Below are positions 11,101-24,697 of a stretch of 64,000 nucleotides of DNA, piece by piece. The notes beneath the pieces were generated by a model. That model searched no databases. It was not told the origin of the DNA and saw only the letters and a program-made list of their open reading frames with translations. Each line of letters starts with the position of its first letter. Within the stretch, counting starts at the first letter, position 1. This stretch comes from Amblyornis subalaris. Lineage: Eukaryota; Chordata; Aves; Passeriformes; Ptilonorhynchidae. The translations under genes were made by a program, and so were the position numbers. The stretch lies in contig JACAXG010000104.1 in assembly GCA_018881555.1 (NCBI GenBank), forward strand, positions 2,252,887 through 2,316,886, read 5' to 3'.

Positions 11101-14100
11101 ACCTTGAGACCCAAGGCAGGGTTTATGAATGAGAGCGTTATCTACATGAAAAGCCACCCATGTGAGTAACAATTGTTGGTGTTGTAGGCTGCTTCGAGTG
11201 ATTAAAAAAAAAAAAGTAAATGCAGCTGTAATGTGACTTCTGCTGTTTGTGTGTGTCGTCTTACAGAATATTTTGGGAGGTGACTAGGGGCCAAACGGCT
11301 GCTGCTTCAATTTATCATAATCCTTGTAAGCCTCATTGAGCCAAACCAGCAACTGTCAAGTGAGGTTGATAACTATAGCTCATGTGTCTGTCTCCTCTGA
11401 GCACAGGATTGAGAAAACGCACACTGCTGTATTTTTTTCTCTGTGTACTAGGGCTGGTTATGGGTGTAACACAGCACTGTTCATCTGAGTGTCTCTGCAC
11501 AGTGACATGAGAAAAAATTCATTTGGCTTGGTGGGTGTCTGGTAGACTGAGCCAGCACACTCAACAGTGGACATAAGTGGTATGTTTGGATTTAGATGTT
11601 GCCTCCTGTGCCGTATACTTCCTGTTGCATATCCTCTGCCAAATCTGTGCTTCAAATATAATATCAGTTATTTTTAATAAATTGTGTCAGAAAGCTACTA
11701 TGGCATCTGCCAACTTTGGCTCTTACCGAGCCTGTCTTACTTGCCTGTTGTCTTGTAGTTCTGTGTCTAGTAGGAGACTGAAGTGCATTCAGATTTTATT
11801 TGGCTTGCTGTATCTGCTTTGATAAACCTCCTCTCCTCTACCCCACTCCCTTTACATATGCTGCAAAGCATAGCACAAAAAGTATTAGCCAAGTAGTAGA
11901 AAAAGCTTAGTAGTAGAAACAAACAAGTGTGCTCCTTTGTAGAGACTGATTTTGCTTCCCACTCACATGGTGATGTGAACTCTGGTGTTCAGTTCATGCA
12001 GCAGGATGAATCCAGTATTTCTAAACCTTTTAAAATAGTCAGAGGATGTGGAGTTGTCTGTGGCATGTTAATAGTCCTTACTTTTAATCACAAAAGCAGT
12101 TAAAAAAAAATCCATACACAAAGAATTCTGGTTTGAGGGGTTTCATTATTATTCATCATGCAGCTCTTTCACTTCATCCACTGAAGTACTGGTGCCAACA
12201 CAAAAACAAAACTGCTTTAGCGAATCCTAAGTATTGAGAAACAAGCACGAGGTTTTGTAACACAGCCTGAAACTAAAGAAATGTTTTGACACTGACATTT
12301 GTTTTATGAAGTCTCTTCCTCTCTGTTAACATTATTTGTGATGATTTCAGTAGATCCCTGAAGCTATGAAATTAAAGTTGCAAGTGTGCCTCTGGAATTT
12401 AGTAAAACATGTAAATGTGAACAATTTTTGAACCCCTTCTAGAGGGTTTATTGTGTTTGAAGTAAGGATTCTCTTCCTTATTTGCTTTCATTCCACTTGA
12501 TCTACACAGTAATTTTTGTTTCTCTTCTCCTTCCCTCTCTCCTCCTGAAAATATCTATTGCCAAAACACGCATTAGAAGAGATTCAAAAATAGATACCTT
12601 GAAATGAGGAGGGCTGGACAGCTGTAAGTAAGTGAAACAATACNTAGAGGGATCTTTTTTAGTTTTGTTTTCTTGGTATTCCTACTCCCATGCCATGAGC
12701 ATTCAGAACAAGCAAGTTTTTGGTGAGAGGAGAGCATGCCTGAAGATTAAAATCTGTTGCACTATTTATGCATCTACTTGACTTAGGTTTTGTGTGTATC
12801 TCTTCTGTGATGAGAACTGTGGAAGCATACTAGGGAAAGTGTCCTGGGGAGGGATTGATCAGTGTATGTGTTGGTGGTAGAGGCTGTATAAAACCTGTGC
12901 AGTAAGAGAGCCCTGTGCTTCCTGAGGAAAAAGGACTGCTGAGGTCAGGCTTCCCTCCTTCAGAACATATTAAGATGATGGGCATGTACTGAAAGAGAAG
13001 TGAGAAAGGGGCGTGAAGTGAGAGTATGTGGAATAGAAGTCTACAGTCAGGGCCTTGTGTGCCTAAAAGCTTGGAGCAAGGATTTAAAAATTGGTACAGG
13101 TCTTTCTCCATTTCTAATCCCATCAGGACAACAAGGGATGGCAATTTAGGAATATGCCCTGTTTTGTAACTAAAGAGTAACTGATACCTGCACTGATACT
13201 CCTCTTGTCGCTGTGATGGTAAAACTAAAAAGAAATTAGTAAAGCTGTTCTAAATTTAGTAGTCTTTACTGAAGAAGCTGGGTTTGAAAATGCAGTTATA
13301 TTCAGCTTGGAAAAAGATTGCATTTTCAGTGGAGGTCCACTGTTTCTGGCCTTTTGAGTTTGTGCTCTCAGCAGTTATGTCCCATCACATGTTTGAAGTC
13401 CAGAAGAAACTGAAATAATGACAACACTGTTCTTGTCCATGCCCTTCCCTTGTGATCATATTGATGTGCAGTCTATGCTGCAAGGTTGGGAAGGGGGCTC
13501 TCACTGTTACTCCTCCACTTTGAATGATTAAAATTTCTCCTGAGTGTGGAGCTGGTTAATCTACAAGGAAAGTTCAACTTAAAACCTGTAAGTTGAATCT
13601 GAACTCACTTGGTTCTGAAAGATTTCTGAGTTTTTGGCCGAGCTAGTTCCAGTATTTGTTTTGGAGGATGTTGTCAGACTCCTGAGGGCTGTGTAGGCAG
13701 ATGTTGCTGCTTTTTATTAATTGCTGTGTCAAAATAAAAGTACTCACTGAATCCCCATCAGACAAATTCTGGCTTTTCAGAGAGAGGAGACGATGAGGGA
13801 AGGATTTAGCTGTTCTTTTGGAAAAACCATTCTGGAGCCCTGGGGTTCTCGTTCAAGATAAGTTAGCTTGGGAAATAAATCATGGGATTTGACTGCTGCG
13901 ACCTCTTGCTCTTCAGGTCTGGGTGGGAGACAAAGCAAGTACTGTTCTGAAGAGATAGATGGAGAAAAAGCACACATTTAAGTGGAAGCTGGAAGCATTT
14001 GTGTGGTTGCTTTTGATTCTATCAGAAAGAAGTTACTGTTTCTGCAGAGCTACACACAAGATTGGGGTGGGGGCGTATCGGATTTATCTTGATGCGTATC

Positions 14101-16737
14101 CTTACAGTTAAAACTTTGTTGGCTAATTACCCAGTGTAGGGTGAGTATGCTTATGTTGGAAATCTGCTTTCTTCAATTAATTAAGAACCAGTGCGCCTCA
14201 GGGGTGTTACCTGAGTGATGAGAGGTTGTGAATCTACAAGAGATTCAGTATCTCAAAGGGGAAAAGCCAAAAGCAGAACAAAGCTTCACTTCTGTTGACA
14301 GTGGCTCAAACTGCACTACTCAGACTAATAAAGCCTTATGCCTAAAAGTAGTGACCCGATATGGTCCCTGCATGGCTAAGTCAGCCTTCATAGTGTTTCT
14401 TCTGTTGATTAGTCTCTTCCTGATGCTGTGCATTGGGCTAGATACCTTCTGTTGTCCACTCTGCTTTTCTGACTCTTGTGTTTGTTTTGCTGTAGTGTGG
14501 TCTTAGTTGACTTCTGCCTCTGGTCACCACCAGTGACAAACATTAATAGTTGTCTTTTCCCTCCTCTTCCCCCCAGAATCATTAAATTATGCTCAGTATG
14601 AGTCACTTGTATTTATATTGCATTTAGACTTGCAGTGTACTGAAGCTTCCCTTGTATTTTTCATAGAGGGTTGGATATATAATCCACAGTTCATTAAGTA
14701 TCATTTCATTCTAAGGTCATTAGTGGATAAATTCATCTGTCGTGTTCTTCCAGCAGAAAGGACAATTTTATGGCTGAACAGAGTATTAAAGCTCAGAATG
14801 ATGAAAATGTTTTGTATGTATAATGCACTAGATATTTGGGCAATATTAATGCATTTGTGTAGCCCCCTTGGGTTAAGCCTGTGTGTGAAAACTTGCACCA
14901 AGTGATATGCACAGAATGAGGCCCTCCAGGCTGCCAGAAGCGTGGCTGCTGGGACAGTCATATAGTTCCCAGTTTGGGGGAAACTGCTTGTACCAAAGAA
15001 TTAAGGTATTTTGTGCCTGAAGTGGTGGCTGTGAAATTCTTGATTCCAAATAAAACCTCTCAGAGCAGAATGGGTAAAGAGGATGTAATAAAGAGTGCTG
15101 AATTAGATGGGACAGTTGGGACAAAGAGTCAAACCAGCTGCCATTTCCAGCTGTCAGATTTTCCTCTGCTGCCTTCATAGTAGGGATGACTGAGTGTGCC
15201 TCACATTGGTTTTCGTAACTTATGGATGAATGCATTTATTTCAAGGAATAGGAAACCATTTCAGTGGTGGAAGCTTAACCTGTGGGTATGCCGTGGGCTT
15301 TGTTGTTCATCCAACATGTGTTCTTCCATGTGGCTAGTGGAGTAGTGACTTAAATAATGTTCTTGGTGAATATTGAGTGATGTCTCTGGATTTCATGAAA
15401 TTAATGTGGCATTTTCGCTTCAAACACAGACTGGTTACCTAATTTGCAGTGCCTGTGTGTTTTGAGAGAGACTTGTCAGGTAGTGCTTGAGGGAATGTGG
15501 TAATTCTGGGGGAGTGTATTTTTACTGTAGCTAGAAATACAAGCAAAAACATATGGTGATGTGAAACATCCTGAAAGAAGCCAAGGGAATGACCTTTTCT
15601 GATAAAATTCTGAAAAATTTTAAGTTAATCCAAGGACTTATTGTTAACTTTTGAATATCTAATTTTCTAACATAGAAAGCTTTTAATAATGATTAAAACT
15701 ACAGCACAATTCTGTCTCATTTTTGACCTTAACCAAGGCAATAAGGAGGTCTGTGTTTAAGAGAGGAAGAAAAACTTGCTGGCTTTTGGCCTGTTGGAAT
15801 TAGATTTATTTTTAAGTCTATATCTGCAGTGCTTGATGTATTTGTCCGTGTGACTCAAATTGCATCCACTCATTTAGATCTACTGAAGCATGAGTGACTT
15901 GGAATGAAAGGTCTGTGTAAAATGGTAGACTTGTCAATGAATAAATAATGTTGATTTATGGTTGTAGTTCTTAGGAGTAAATCCTTAACCATATAATTCG
16001 ATATAGAGAAACTGAAAGGGTTGCTGTCAGGTGTCTGAGACTTTTTTTTTTCCCATTTAAATTGGTAGGATCCAAAGAAAGCCCCTTAGGTCTGAAAAGA
16101 GCTTTTCATGCTGAGATAGGGTTTGTTTTTTTTTAATGTGGTTACTGTAAAAAAAAAATTATTCTATACAATTCCACTATGTAAAAATAGATATGCAGTG
16201 CTACGAGGTAACAATGGTCCCAGCTCCAAGGCTTGGTTACTGTCAGTTGAGTGAATCTGNCTTCAAACAAGAAACTTTGCAGGAGATGAGAAGATGCAAT
16301 GGCTGTAGGTATTTAATTTTAAGTATACTAAATGGTTAAAAAAAAACCTTATACCATGAACCATGGTAGATTTTGCTCATCCTGTTCACATGTATTCTTT
16401 TGTGATCTCTGTCCTAATGGTCTATTGTAAGTGTTGTGTGGCAGCAGGGGCCTCTCTCTACCCTTCAAGGCCCTGTATGTTAACAAATAACGTGGTGTCT
16501 GCCCCCTGTGTAAAGGGACACTTGTTTTCCAGATAGAAAGAAGTATTTGTTCTTTTTTGCACATTAAAAAATCTTGTTCTGTGGGTATTTAAGATATTGA
16601 GGAAGAGTCAAAATGGAACAGTGCTTGAAAGGTGCACATTCATTGGTGGGAAAGACCATCACAGTCTGGAGTGATGTTCTGGGTGTGAAATATAAATACA
16701 CTGGCTCCTCCAGGATATGAACACTAATCTATTTTCC

Positions 16738-16795
16738 TTTTTTTTGTTTTTTTTGTGTGTGTGTTTGTGTATGTTGGTTGGTTTTGTTTACTCAG
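16738..16795 (+). promoter_or_regulatory. RASA3: U-rich / UG-repeat acceptor tract of exon 3
   Basis: The 3' splice region of intron 2 is nearly all T and G. Runs of T broken by single G (from about 16738) lead into a GTGTGTGTGT stretch (about 16755-16764), then TTGTGTATG, GGTTGGTTTTG and TTTACTCAG. The tract serves as the polypyrimidine tract for exon 3. Its UG-repeat plus U-run make-up resembles tracts bound by TDP-43 or CELF proteins in other genes, so exon 3 inclusion may be sensitive to tract length. That role is inference. Confidence 0.5.
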
Positions 16796-16899
16796 CCCCT
16801 TCTATGGAGAAGACTTTTACTGTGAAATTCCTCGGACCTTTCGCCATCTGTCATTTTATATTTTTGACAGAGATGTTTTTCGAAGGGATTCCATCATAG
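16796..16899 (+). CDS. RASA3: RASA3 exon 3: C-terminal half of C2A domain
   Basis: This 104-nt internal exon has acceptor CTCAG before 16796 and donor GTATGT at 16900. The first base completes the Cys codon from exon 2. Then 34 codons read [12 protein letters not shown]..., [20 protein letters not shown], and the last base G opens a Gly codon finished in exon 4. It encodes the later strands of C2A and its third top loop. The loop keeps three aspartates in a D-x-D-(4)-D pattern (GAC 16866, GAT 16872, GAT 16887), which in calcium-binding C2 domains would contact Ca2+. The family match is strong over the whole exon with no frameshift or stop. Confidence 0.96.
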
Positions 16900-18471
16900 G
16901 TATGTGTTCATAAATTACTACTTTCTTCACAGCTCATTTCACTTGGATTTTAACTGTTACATTGTATGTAGTCATAAGAGTTGGGGGCCTTGATAGGACT
17001 GATGATGACAGTGGTAAATGTTGCTCAGTGTTGTTCTTTTTTTGTCAGTTGACAAAAATGCATTCAGTATTACATATTATATATAAAAAAGTTGGGGAGA
17101 TAAGTGCTGTCTGTTGCGATAGTAAATGCAGATTTCAGTTAAACTGAAAGAGGCAATAAAACATTGTTTTTATGTTGACAATGTCATNTGTTACTGCATT
17201 TTTATTTTTTTCTCTAAATGCAAGACCTTTGGTCCTGCAGTTTTCCAGAGCCCTTGCACTTACCTGCATGCAGTGTNGTTAAACAATGACTACCTTAATG
17301 ACAGGCAGAGTAATAGCTATTGGCCATGGGTACCCCCAGTACAGTGATGACAGAATTTTATGGAGTGTATCACCTACAGAATAGCTTTAAAAGACTTCCA
17401 ATGCCTGTTTGAGATCAGCAAGACTTCTGCTTTTCCAGATATTATTTGCCAGGTATTTTGGTTGCAGCAAATTGCATGACACTCCATTTATCTCTTCAGG
17501 GATAAAAACTTTGTAAAAGCTTAGTTGTTACTGAGGGGAACAGTTTCTGCTTTAAGTCACTGTGAAGTGACAGATTTTCTTTCTCCAGGTTTTCTTCTCT
17601 TTTGAAATAAGTTGTGTATGACTACCATTTTTCTAATTTGAATATAATGTGGTATAGCTACCAATGAGATGTATGTCTTGACAGAAATTATAGAGAAGAA
17701 GCTGTCAGATGTTGAGCAACAGTTTGTATAATGGCATAAAATTTATTATGTTAAACCGTGGGGTGGTGGTGCAGATATTTTATATGTATCTTTACATTAC
17801 AGTAATTTACCATGGAGTCACAAGCTTTTTCTTTAATTATTGTTTTACATATGAGCTGGGAAACTGAGTCATCATTTTCTTTGTCTATAAATGAGCTCAC
17901 ATGTGTATAGCATCCTGGGGAGGAGGGGGTCGGTTTCTGATTGTTGAGTGAGCTTTTGGAAAGCTTTTTGGTCTCTCTAAGCTCCAGTTTCCCTTGTACT
18001 TTGAAAGTAACACCTCCCTTGTTTCAACTGGTGAGTTTTTCGTGGTTGAAATTATCTGATCTCCCATGTCACCAGTTTTCAGCAGCTGCAGTGACCCATC
18101 AGCAGACCAGGGCTTTACTCTCTCTTGGAAAAATGGTCTCTTGGACCACTTAATACAAGTCAGACACATGAAACTGCAGATACAGAAGTGCAATTTTTCT
18201 TATTTTCTCCATGTTTCCTAAGTTCATATTTTAATAATCAAGCTCTGACGTTGGAGGGGAGTTATTCAGGAGCTGCTAGAGTTATCTTAAAGGTACTGGG
18301 AGCAGTTTGTGAAAATAAGGACTTGCAGAAAGTATAAAGAGACTTTTGTTTGCATGCTTGAATGATAGATCAAGTTTTCACTTTTCACTACCTCTTCAGG
18401 AGAAGGCAGTGTTAACTTCTTCATGTTTTGCAGAATCCATGGGTAGGCAAACTGGTGTGTTACCTTACTGG

Positions 18472-19368
18472 TCATAGGATCATAGAATGACCTGGGTTGG
18501 AAGGGATCTTAAAGGTCATCTAGTTTCANTTCCTCTGATTGAAACACATTGAAGTGGACACTTTCCACTAGACTGGGTTGCTCAGAGCTTCATCCAGCTT
18601 GGCATTGAACATTTCCAGGAGTGGGGCATCCACAGCTTCTCTGGGCAGCCTGTTCCAGTGCCTCACCACCTTCACAGAAAATAATTCCTTCCTAATGTCT
18701 ACTCTAAGCCTACCCTCTTTCAGTTTAAGGCCATTCCCCCTTGTCCTATCACTACGTGCCCTATAAAAAGTTCCCCTCGAGCCTTCTTGTCGGCCTGCTT
18801 CAGGTACTGGGAGGCTGCTATAAAATCTCCTTGGAGCCTTCTCTTCTCCAGGCTGAACAACCCCAGCTCTCTCAGCCTGTCTTCATAGGAGAGGTGCTCT
18901 GGGCCTGAAATCAGCTTAGTGACCCTCCTCTGGACTCATTCCAGTAGGTCCCCATTCTTCTTGGGTTGGGGGCCCCAGACCTGGACAAAGTACACCAGCT
19001 GAGGTCTCATGAAAGTGGAGTTAGAGGGTCAGAATCACCTCCCTAGACCTGCTGGTCACACTGCTTTTGTTACAGCTCCAGAATATAATTGACTTTCTGG
19101 GTTTCAAGTGCACATTGCCAAGTCATGTTGAGCTTCTATCTACCAGCACCCCCAAGTCCTTCTCTTCAGGGTTGTTCTGAAACCATTCTCTGCCCAGCCT
19201 GTGTTTGAGCTTCTGATTGCCCCGACCCATGTGCAGGACCTTGTGCTTGGCCTTGTTGAACTTCATGAAGTTCACATGGTCCCACCTCTTCAACCTGTCC
19301 AGGTGCCTCTGGATGCCATTCCTTCCCTCCAGTGTGTCAACCAAACCACATGGCTTGGTGTCAGTGTT
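18472..19368 (-). mobile_element. CR1 LINE, 5'-truncated, antisense to RASA3
   Basis: Read on the minus strand, this ends (at 18472) in CATTCTATGATCCTATGA, the typical CR1 3' terminus. It is preceded by the conserved block seen on the plus strand as CCTGGGTTGGAAGGGATCTT. Minus-strand 19123-19344 translates to the C-terminal part of CR1 ORF2, with segments such as HLDRLKRWDHVN, FNKAKHKVLHMGRGNQ and EEKDLGVLVDRS. Later blocks carry the downstream ORF2 remnants with stops and indels. The 5' end breaks off near 19368 after the ...SVVDTLEGRNGIQ-type coding block. It is a dead, 5'-truncated copy of about 0.9 kb, younger than the relic at 7 kb. No target-site duplication is visible, as is normal for CR1. 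Confidence 0.95.
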
Positions 19369-22300
19369 GATGTAGCACTACAAGTCAAAACTCTGGTGTT
19401 ACCTGTCTATGTTGAGATTTTATGGGGCATATTAGATATCATAGTATTTTTTCCTCACTTCCTCCTGCTCTTCCACTTCCTCCTTATTGCAGGCATATTT
19501 TGAAAAGCATTTCAAAGATGTGGAAGTGTGATAAATAGTAATGAAAAGAAAAAAAAGTCCAGAATTACTGTCAATTTGATACTACTCTGTAAGTTCTGCT
19601 TGTAATAGGAAAATGTTCTGGAAAGAGAACAGTGCTCTGGAGTAACTGCATGTGATTGTTCTCAGTAGTTCGTATTCAACACAAGTCAGCAGCAGCAAAG
19701 CTCAACAGTAGAGTTTTTTTGAGCAAGGGAACTTTTTAATTCAAACAAAGTCTGTAATATTTAAAAGGAATAGTTGCTCTATGGCTATCTTCAGCTTTAA
19801 GACTTTAACATTTTCTTGAAGAGGCTTGAGCAAGGAAGGTTTGGAAGAGGTCCGTACTGACAAACTTTGTTCAGAGTAGTGCTAGAACAAACTCTTTTCC
19901 ACTGAACCACCAAATTCTGCAATTAGGGGCCCTTTGTTTGAATTCCAGAGATCATTTGTTATGTTATATCACCATGAGACACTTCTGTTGACTAAAATGT
20001 GGTTACTCATACTCATCCAGCAATGAACTTTGTCAGAGAAGAGAGCTGGGGGTTGTGTCATCCATCCAGGAGAGACTAGTTTTAAGTCCTTATGTTACTG
20101 AGCTTTTGAATTTACCTGTGTGTGATCTGGGATGTTTGACATCTCTTTGCATTGTTTGTTTGGCTGGTTTTGAAGGGGTTTTGAGACAGAGAACAGAGTG
20201 CATCTATGTCAAAATGGTGATAATTTGGCAAGTGGCTATTTTTTGACAATGATTGGTTAGCAGAATTCCTTTTGGTTCACTTTTTAGTATTTCCAGAACT
20301 TTCTCTTGGTGTTACAGTAGTGATTTCCAGGGTTACTGGAGCTCAGAGTAGGCTTGCTTTTTTTAATTCAAGTATGAAGTGTAAGTTTGTGATGGTAAAT
20401 TCTTTAACTTCCAAAATGCAACTCAGTGTGTGACAGATGAGAGTGCTTAAGCCACCAAAAGCAGAGGATATGGGAGCAAGAATATGAAAAACAAGAACCC
20501 CCTGAAACCTCTGACAGAAACTTCCGAGGAGAGCCAAACAAACTCAGAAACTAGAGCATGTGTAGGAGATATGTTTTGGAACACACTGTAGTATTTTAGC
20601 ATACAGGATGGGAGGATTGTGCAGATAAAGATATCTTTTGAGTTTGCATGTTTGCTTATTACACTTGTGTTTTCTTAATTGTATTTGCTAAGTCATCTGG
20701 GATTTTGTTAGCTCAACAGACATAACTCTTGAACGGCTGTGTCTTGGAAGAATCTTGGATGCCAGTTGAAATGCAAATACAATGAAGAAAATGCAGAGTT
20801 CAGTGGATCTGAAATACTATTTTTCTATANTTTTAATAAAATATAGTAAATATACAGTTACTGTGAGGGTAAACTAGTCTTAAGTTGTTGAATTGATATT
20901 GCATGTCTTGACTGTTACTGGATAGAGTTTATGTACTGATTTATATAGTATGTTCATATGCTTTGAGTAGCAAATGTACTACTGAAAATAATGGTAAATG
21001 CAATTTGAAAGGAGATTTGTTTGTTTCTGAATGATCAAATAGTAGTAGTGGGCCAATTTGCTGGAACATGTGTCTATAATGTGTAGAATAGCTATTTCCA
21101 TCTAGTTGTTACAATGAGAAAAACATCGAGGAGATGGGGCTAACTTGAAAAATTGTCAATTGGTACCTCTCCAGTAAGAATGGGGGAAAAAATACCTCTG
21201 GCTTGATGTAGCAGAAGGAACATTACGATAGTAGTGCTGCTACATCAGGCAAATGTTCTTTAATGATTATGTTTTGACATTTTTCAGCTTTTTAGAAATG
21301 TTGAATGAGACATGCTGCACCAAAAAACTGGGCTTCTCTCACATCTTAATAACTGAGGTAGATTTAGTGAAGAAAACCATGTGTGTGATATTCCCTGAGC
21401 TGGTATTCTCCTAGGTGTTTAATGAATAGCTCAGGCTGCCAGGCTGTGACCTTAAACATACAGATCAGTTCAAAAACAGGAAATGTGCCACACCAAGTCA
21501 CTTAACGCTAAGATCAGAGATTAGTTAATGTCATTTGTCCTTCAGGTGTCAAGTAATTGAGTCAGTTTGATTTTTTTTTCACCTCAGCACTTCATTTGTT
21601 TTGATAAGAGATGTATGAAACTGACTTGCCACCATCTGTGCTAAGCAGGAACTGAATAGAACAAAATGCACCACCTGTGAAGTTCTTAGGAGGGACAAAG
21701 TGCTGCACTGTCCCTCTACTGCACTGGGGAGTAAGAACTTTTCTCTCTGAGTTTGCGGTACTCCTGACTGAGGGGAGATTCTGTTGCTGTGCTGATGGGG
21801 ATTGAATGGTGCTGAATAAAACACAGATGTGAAATGCTGAAGCTTTTCAGTGAAGGAACAGAAAGCCAGAGGGGAGAAGACTAGTGAGTGCTTCTGTTAA
21901 TTACATTTACAATGACTTAACTGGTCTAAGTCACCTTCATGGAGGTGATTAGGTGTGTTCTACAGCAGATTGGAACTCTTGCGGCTGTTGTATCCTGGCA
22001 GGTTGTAACTGTCTTCCTGCTTAATGCTGGATTAGGCGAAACAAAGTAAGGCAATAAAACAAATTTGCCTTTGGAAGTAGTTAAACTTATCTACTTTGTA
22101 TTAAAGTGGATGAAACCAAGTCATAGCTCTTGGACACACTCACAGAGTGAAAACACCTTGGAAGTGAAGGTTGTTTGAGGTGTCTGCATTTGTTAATGCC
22201 TACTTCCAAAGCTGAGGAGGTATGTTTGTAGACTTGCCACAGTTCATTGCCAAACATCCAAGCAAACTGTCTACTGTTATTAAGTAACTGTTAGCAAATC

Positions 22301-22945
22301 TAGCTGAATCATCACCTTTTTTATTTGATTATTGATTTAAAAGAAAAAAATTAAAAAGAATCATCCCTGCTGAACTCTTTTTCTTGCTAGCTAAGTGCAG
22401 GAAAGACCCTCCAATACAGCATGAAGCAGAGATTAAAATTTCAGTAGAAAATAGTGTTCCTCTGTTTCTTCTACCCTGACCATGGCTTAGGCAGTGGTTT
22501 ACTGTTTCCGTAATGTACTGTTGGATGACAAGGCAATAATGTATCTACTCACATGGTATAAATATAGCTACTAATGAAGTAAAGGAAACAGATGAGTCGG
22601 TCCCACAATGACAAGTCTCAATAAGCTATAAACTAGAATTATCCTGGGAAGATTCTCTACAGCTACATAGAAATGCAGAAAATATTTCTTTTAGCCTAGA
22701 ATAAGTTGTTAGGATGCACTCACAATATCTTTTAACATAATGGGTGGTCCCAAGAGCAGGAAAACAAAGTTGAGCTTTCAAAAAGTGATATTTTTATTTC
22801 TTCATCCTACAAGTACAAATGTTATAAACAAAACTGCTAAGCATAATATGCTTAGAACCTTGACTGTCCTTTTATGCAACACTCCTCCTTACCTAATGGC
22901 AAGTGTTAATATTGTTTGTATGTAGAATGAGGGAATGAAGGAGGT

Positions 22946-23035
22946 TTATTGGTATATTATTTTTTACCTAAAGAGAGGTTCACAGAAGTGAGGGGTCAGC
23001 TGTGGCATGTCACATCTTTGTTTTGAACAACAGAG
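22946..23035. repeat. Unclassified ~90-bp direct repeat, copy A
   Basis: This block starts TTATTGGTATATT, runs through AAAGAGAGGTTCACAGAAG and GGGGTCAGCTGTGGCATGT, and ends ACAGAG. It is repeated in the same orientation at 25270-25358. By eye the two copies differ at about 7 positions plus one 1-base gap (about 91% identity). Similarity stops abruptly at both ends. I do not recognise it as CR1, MIR or an LTR. Confidence 0.85.
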
Positions 23036-24697
23036 ACTGCAAATCTAGGGTTTAGGACTGCTCTCCCATTGCAACCAACCACAGGCTATACCCAGTGTCT
23101 CGAATGTAAAGCCATTTTAAGGGCCCAGAGAACAGCTGACAGAGAATTGATACCAGAGGTGTGATTGAGTAGGTTTCTTTTTGTTTGTTTGGGAGTTTTG
23201 GTGTTTCTAACAGGAAGGGAGAGCAGAAATTCTGCTGTAAGTCAGGTGAGATCTCTTGGATTGTGACCACCAAAACAGCCATGATACAAGATAGTTCTTG
23301 CAACTTTTAGGGATAGAAGCTATGTTTTATTCACAGCCTACTTTTCTCTGCCTTATTATCCAAGATAAATCCCACAAACGGGAAAAATGGATTTAATAAG
23401 TGATATTATATTTGGACTGGTTTAAAAAACCGAAACAAAAGGAATTGGGGTCGTGAATATTATATACCTCAGTACTCTGTGTAGGATGCACTGCTGCTGT
23501 GCTGGAAGTGTTCTGCCATTATTGCCACCAAGTTCTTACCCATTGTAGCAGATGGTCTAATAGTGCTTGTGCTTCATGGTGCACCACACGGGAGCTGGGA
23601 GGGAGCAGTTATGCTGCATCTAAGGCTCTGAAGCCTTATGTTGCCCCTAATTCTCATCCTTATCTTTGTAATTCTCAAATAGGGAGTTTGCTTGTTTCAG
23701 TCTTTTTTTTGTGTAATGGGAAAGGTGAGTGAATTTGTGCTGTTCTTGAACAAGGCAGGCTAAGTTTCTGTACTTTCATTTACTGAAAAATAACCTGTCA
23801 TACAGATAATTATAAAATTCTGGGTAGGCTGGAATAGCAATGATGCTTCTTGTTTCAAGATAATTAAGGTTTCGTAAGCCTCTCACAGCCTAAAGTGTTG
23901 ATTAAAATTGATTCTGATTTGTCCTTAGTCTTTCCAGCTATTGAAAGTGACTTTCTTTGTGCACCTTTATATCAGTTATTTTAAATCAATAGAGTCATAC
24001 AGTGTGTCTGTGTACTTAACATACTAACATGAAGCAACTTCTGAAGTAGCTTTGAGGCTCTCTTATTGCCTAATACTGCAGCATATAGGAGACAAAGTAG
24101 TCTCTGTTCAGAGCTAAGACTGAGTTAATTAGGTGTTTGGGGCCTTTTAATGTGTGGCTCAGGCCTAAGCCTTTGCTATAAATTAACTGTACTGCAGCCA
24201 TTGTTAATGGAGGGTGTTGTATTCAAAAATATTACATTCTATTGTTTCAGCTCATTTGCCAGCAGTGTGCAAAGTTCTGTTGTTTTCACTGTGTAGCTAT
24301 TCCAAGATAAAGGTAACCTGAAGGAAAGATACAAGAGCTCCTGAAATGCTCTGGTTTTAGGCTTCTGTAAAATAATTGTTGNATCGCTTCTCAGGTAGAG
24401 CCTTGTGCCCTTTGAAAATGACAGACTCCTGTCCTATTGCTGCTGTGACTTCCTTTTCAGTAATCTTCTACTAGTCTAGCATNTGTCATAAATATTCACA
24501 TATCCGAGCTGCAAACTGGCAAGTTACTATTAAAAGGTGGGATGTAATCCTTTAACCAATGCCTAAGCCTTTTGTGACCAACAGGTAATCCAGACAGAAG
24601 GTGGTTGTGTATGGATGGAGAATGCCTGAGCCAAATTATCAACTTCGAGAGTCTTTCTATGGATATGTTGACCCTGAATTAACAAGCCCAGGCATGT

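Larger units (their letters stand above)
5524..16795 (+). other. RASA3: RASA3 intron 2 (11,272 bp, phase 2)
   Basis: This intron runs from donor GTAAAA at 5524 to acceptor CTCAG ending at 16795. It interrupts a Cys codon after its second base. Contents I can name are a TTG/TTTG microsatellite at 6674-6717, an old sense CR1 relic at about 6990-7446, a 16-bp palindrome at 8117-8132, a 13-nt poly-T at 10314-10326, a 12-nt poly-A at 11204-11215, and a UG/U-rich tract just before exon 3. Several open frames of 60-120 codons (for example minus 14873-15235 and minus 12830-13144) show no recognisable protein signature and are treated as chance. The remainder is ordinary unique intron sequence. Confidence 0.9.

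Noticed and set aside
11204..11215. Poly-A run as the tail of a processed pseudogene
   Set aside because: No coding remnant upstream on either strand and no target-site duplication seen.
19123..19344. Minus-strand 73-codon frame as a gene
   Set aside because: It is the ORF2 remnant of the antisense CR1 element, not a host gene.
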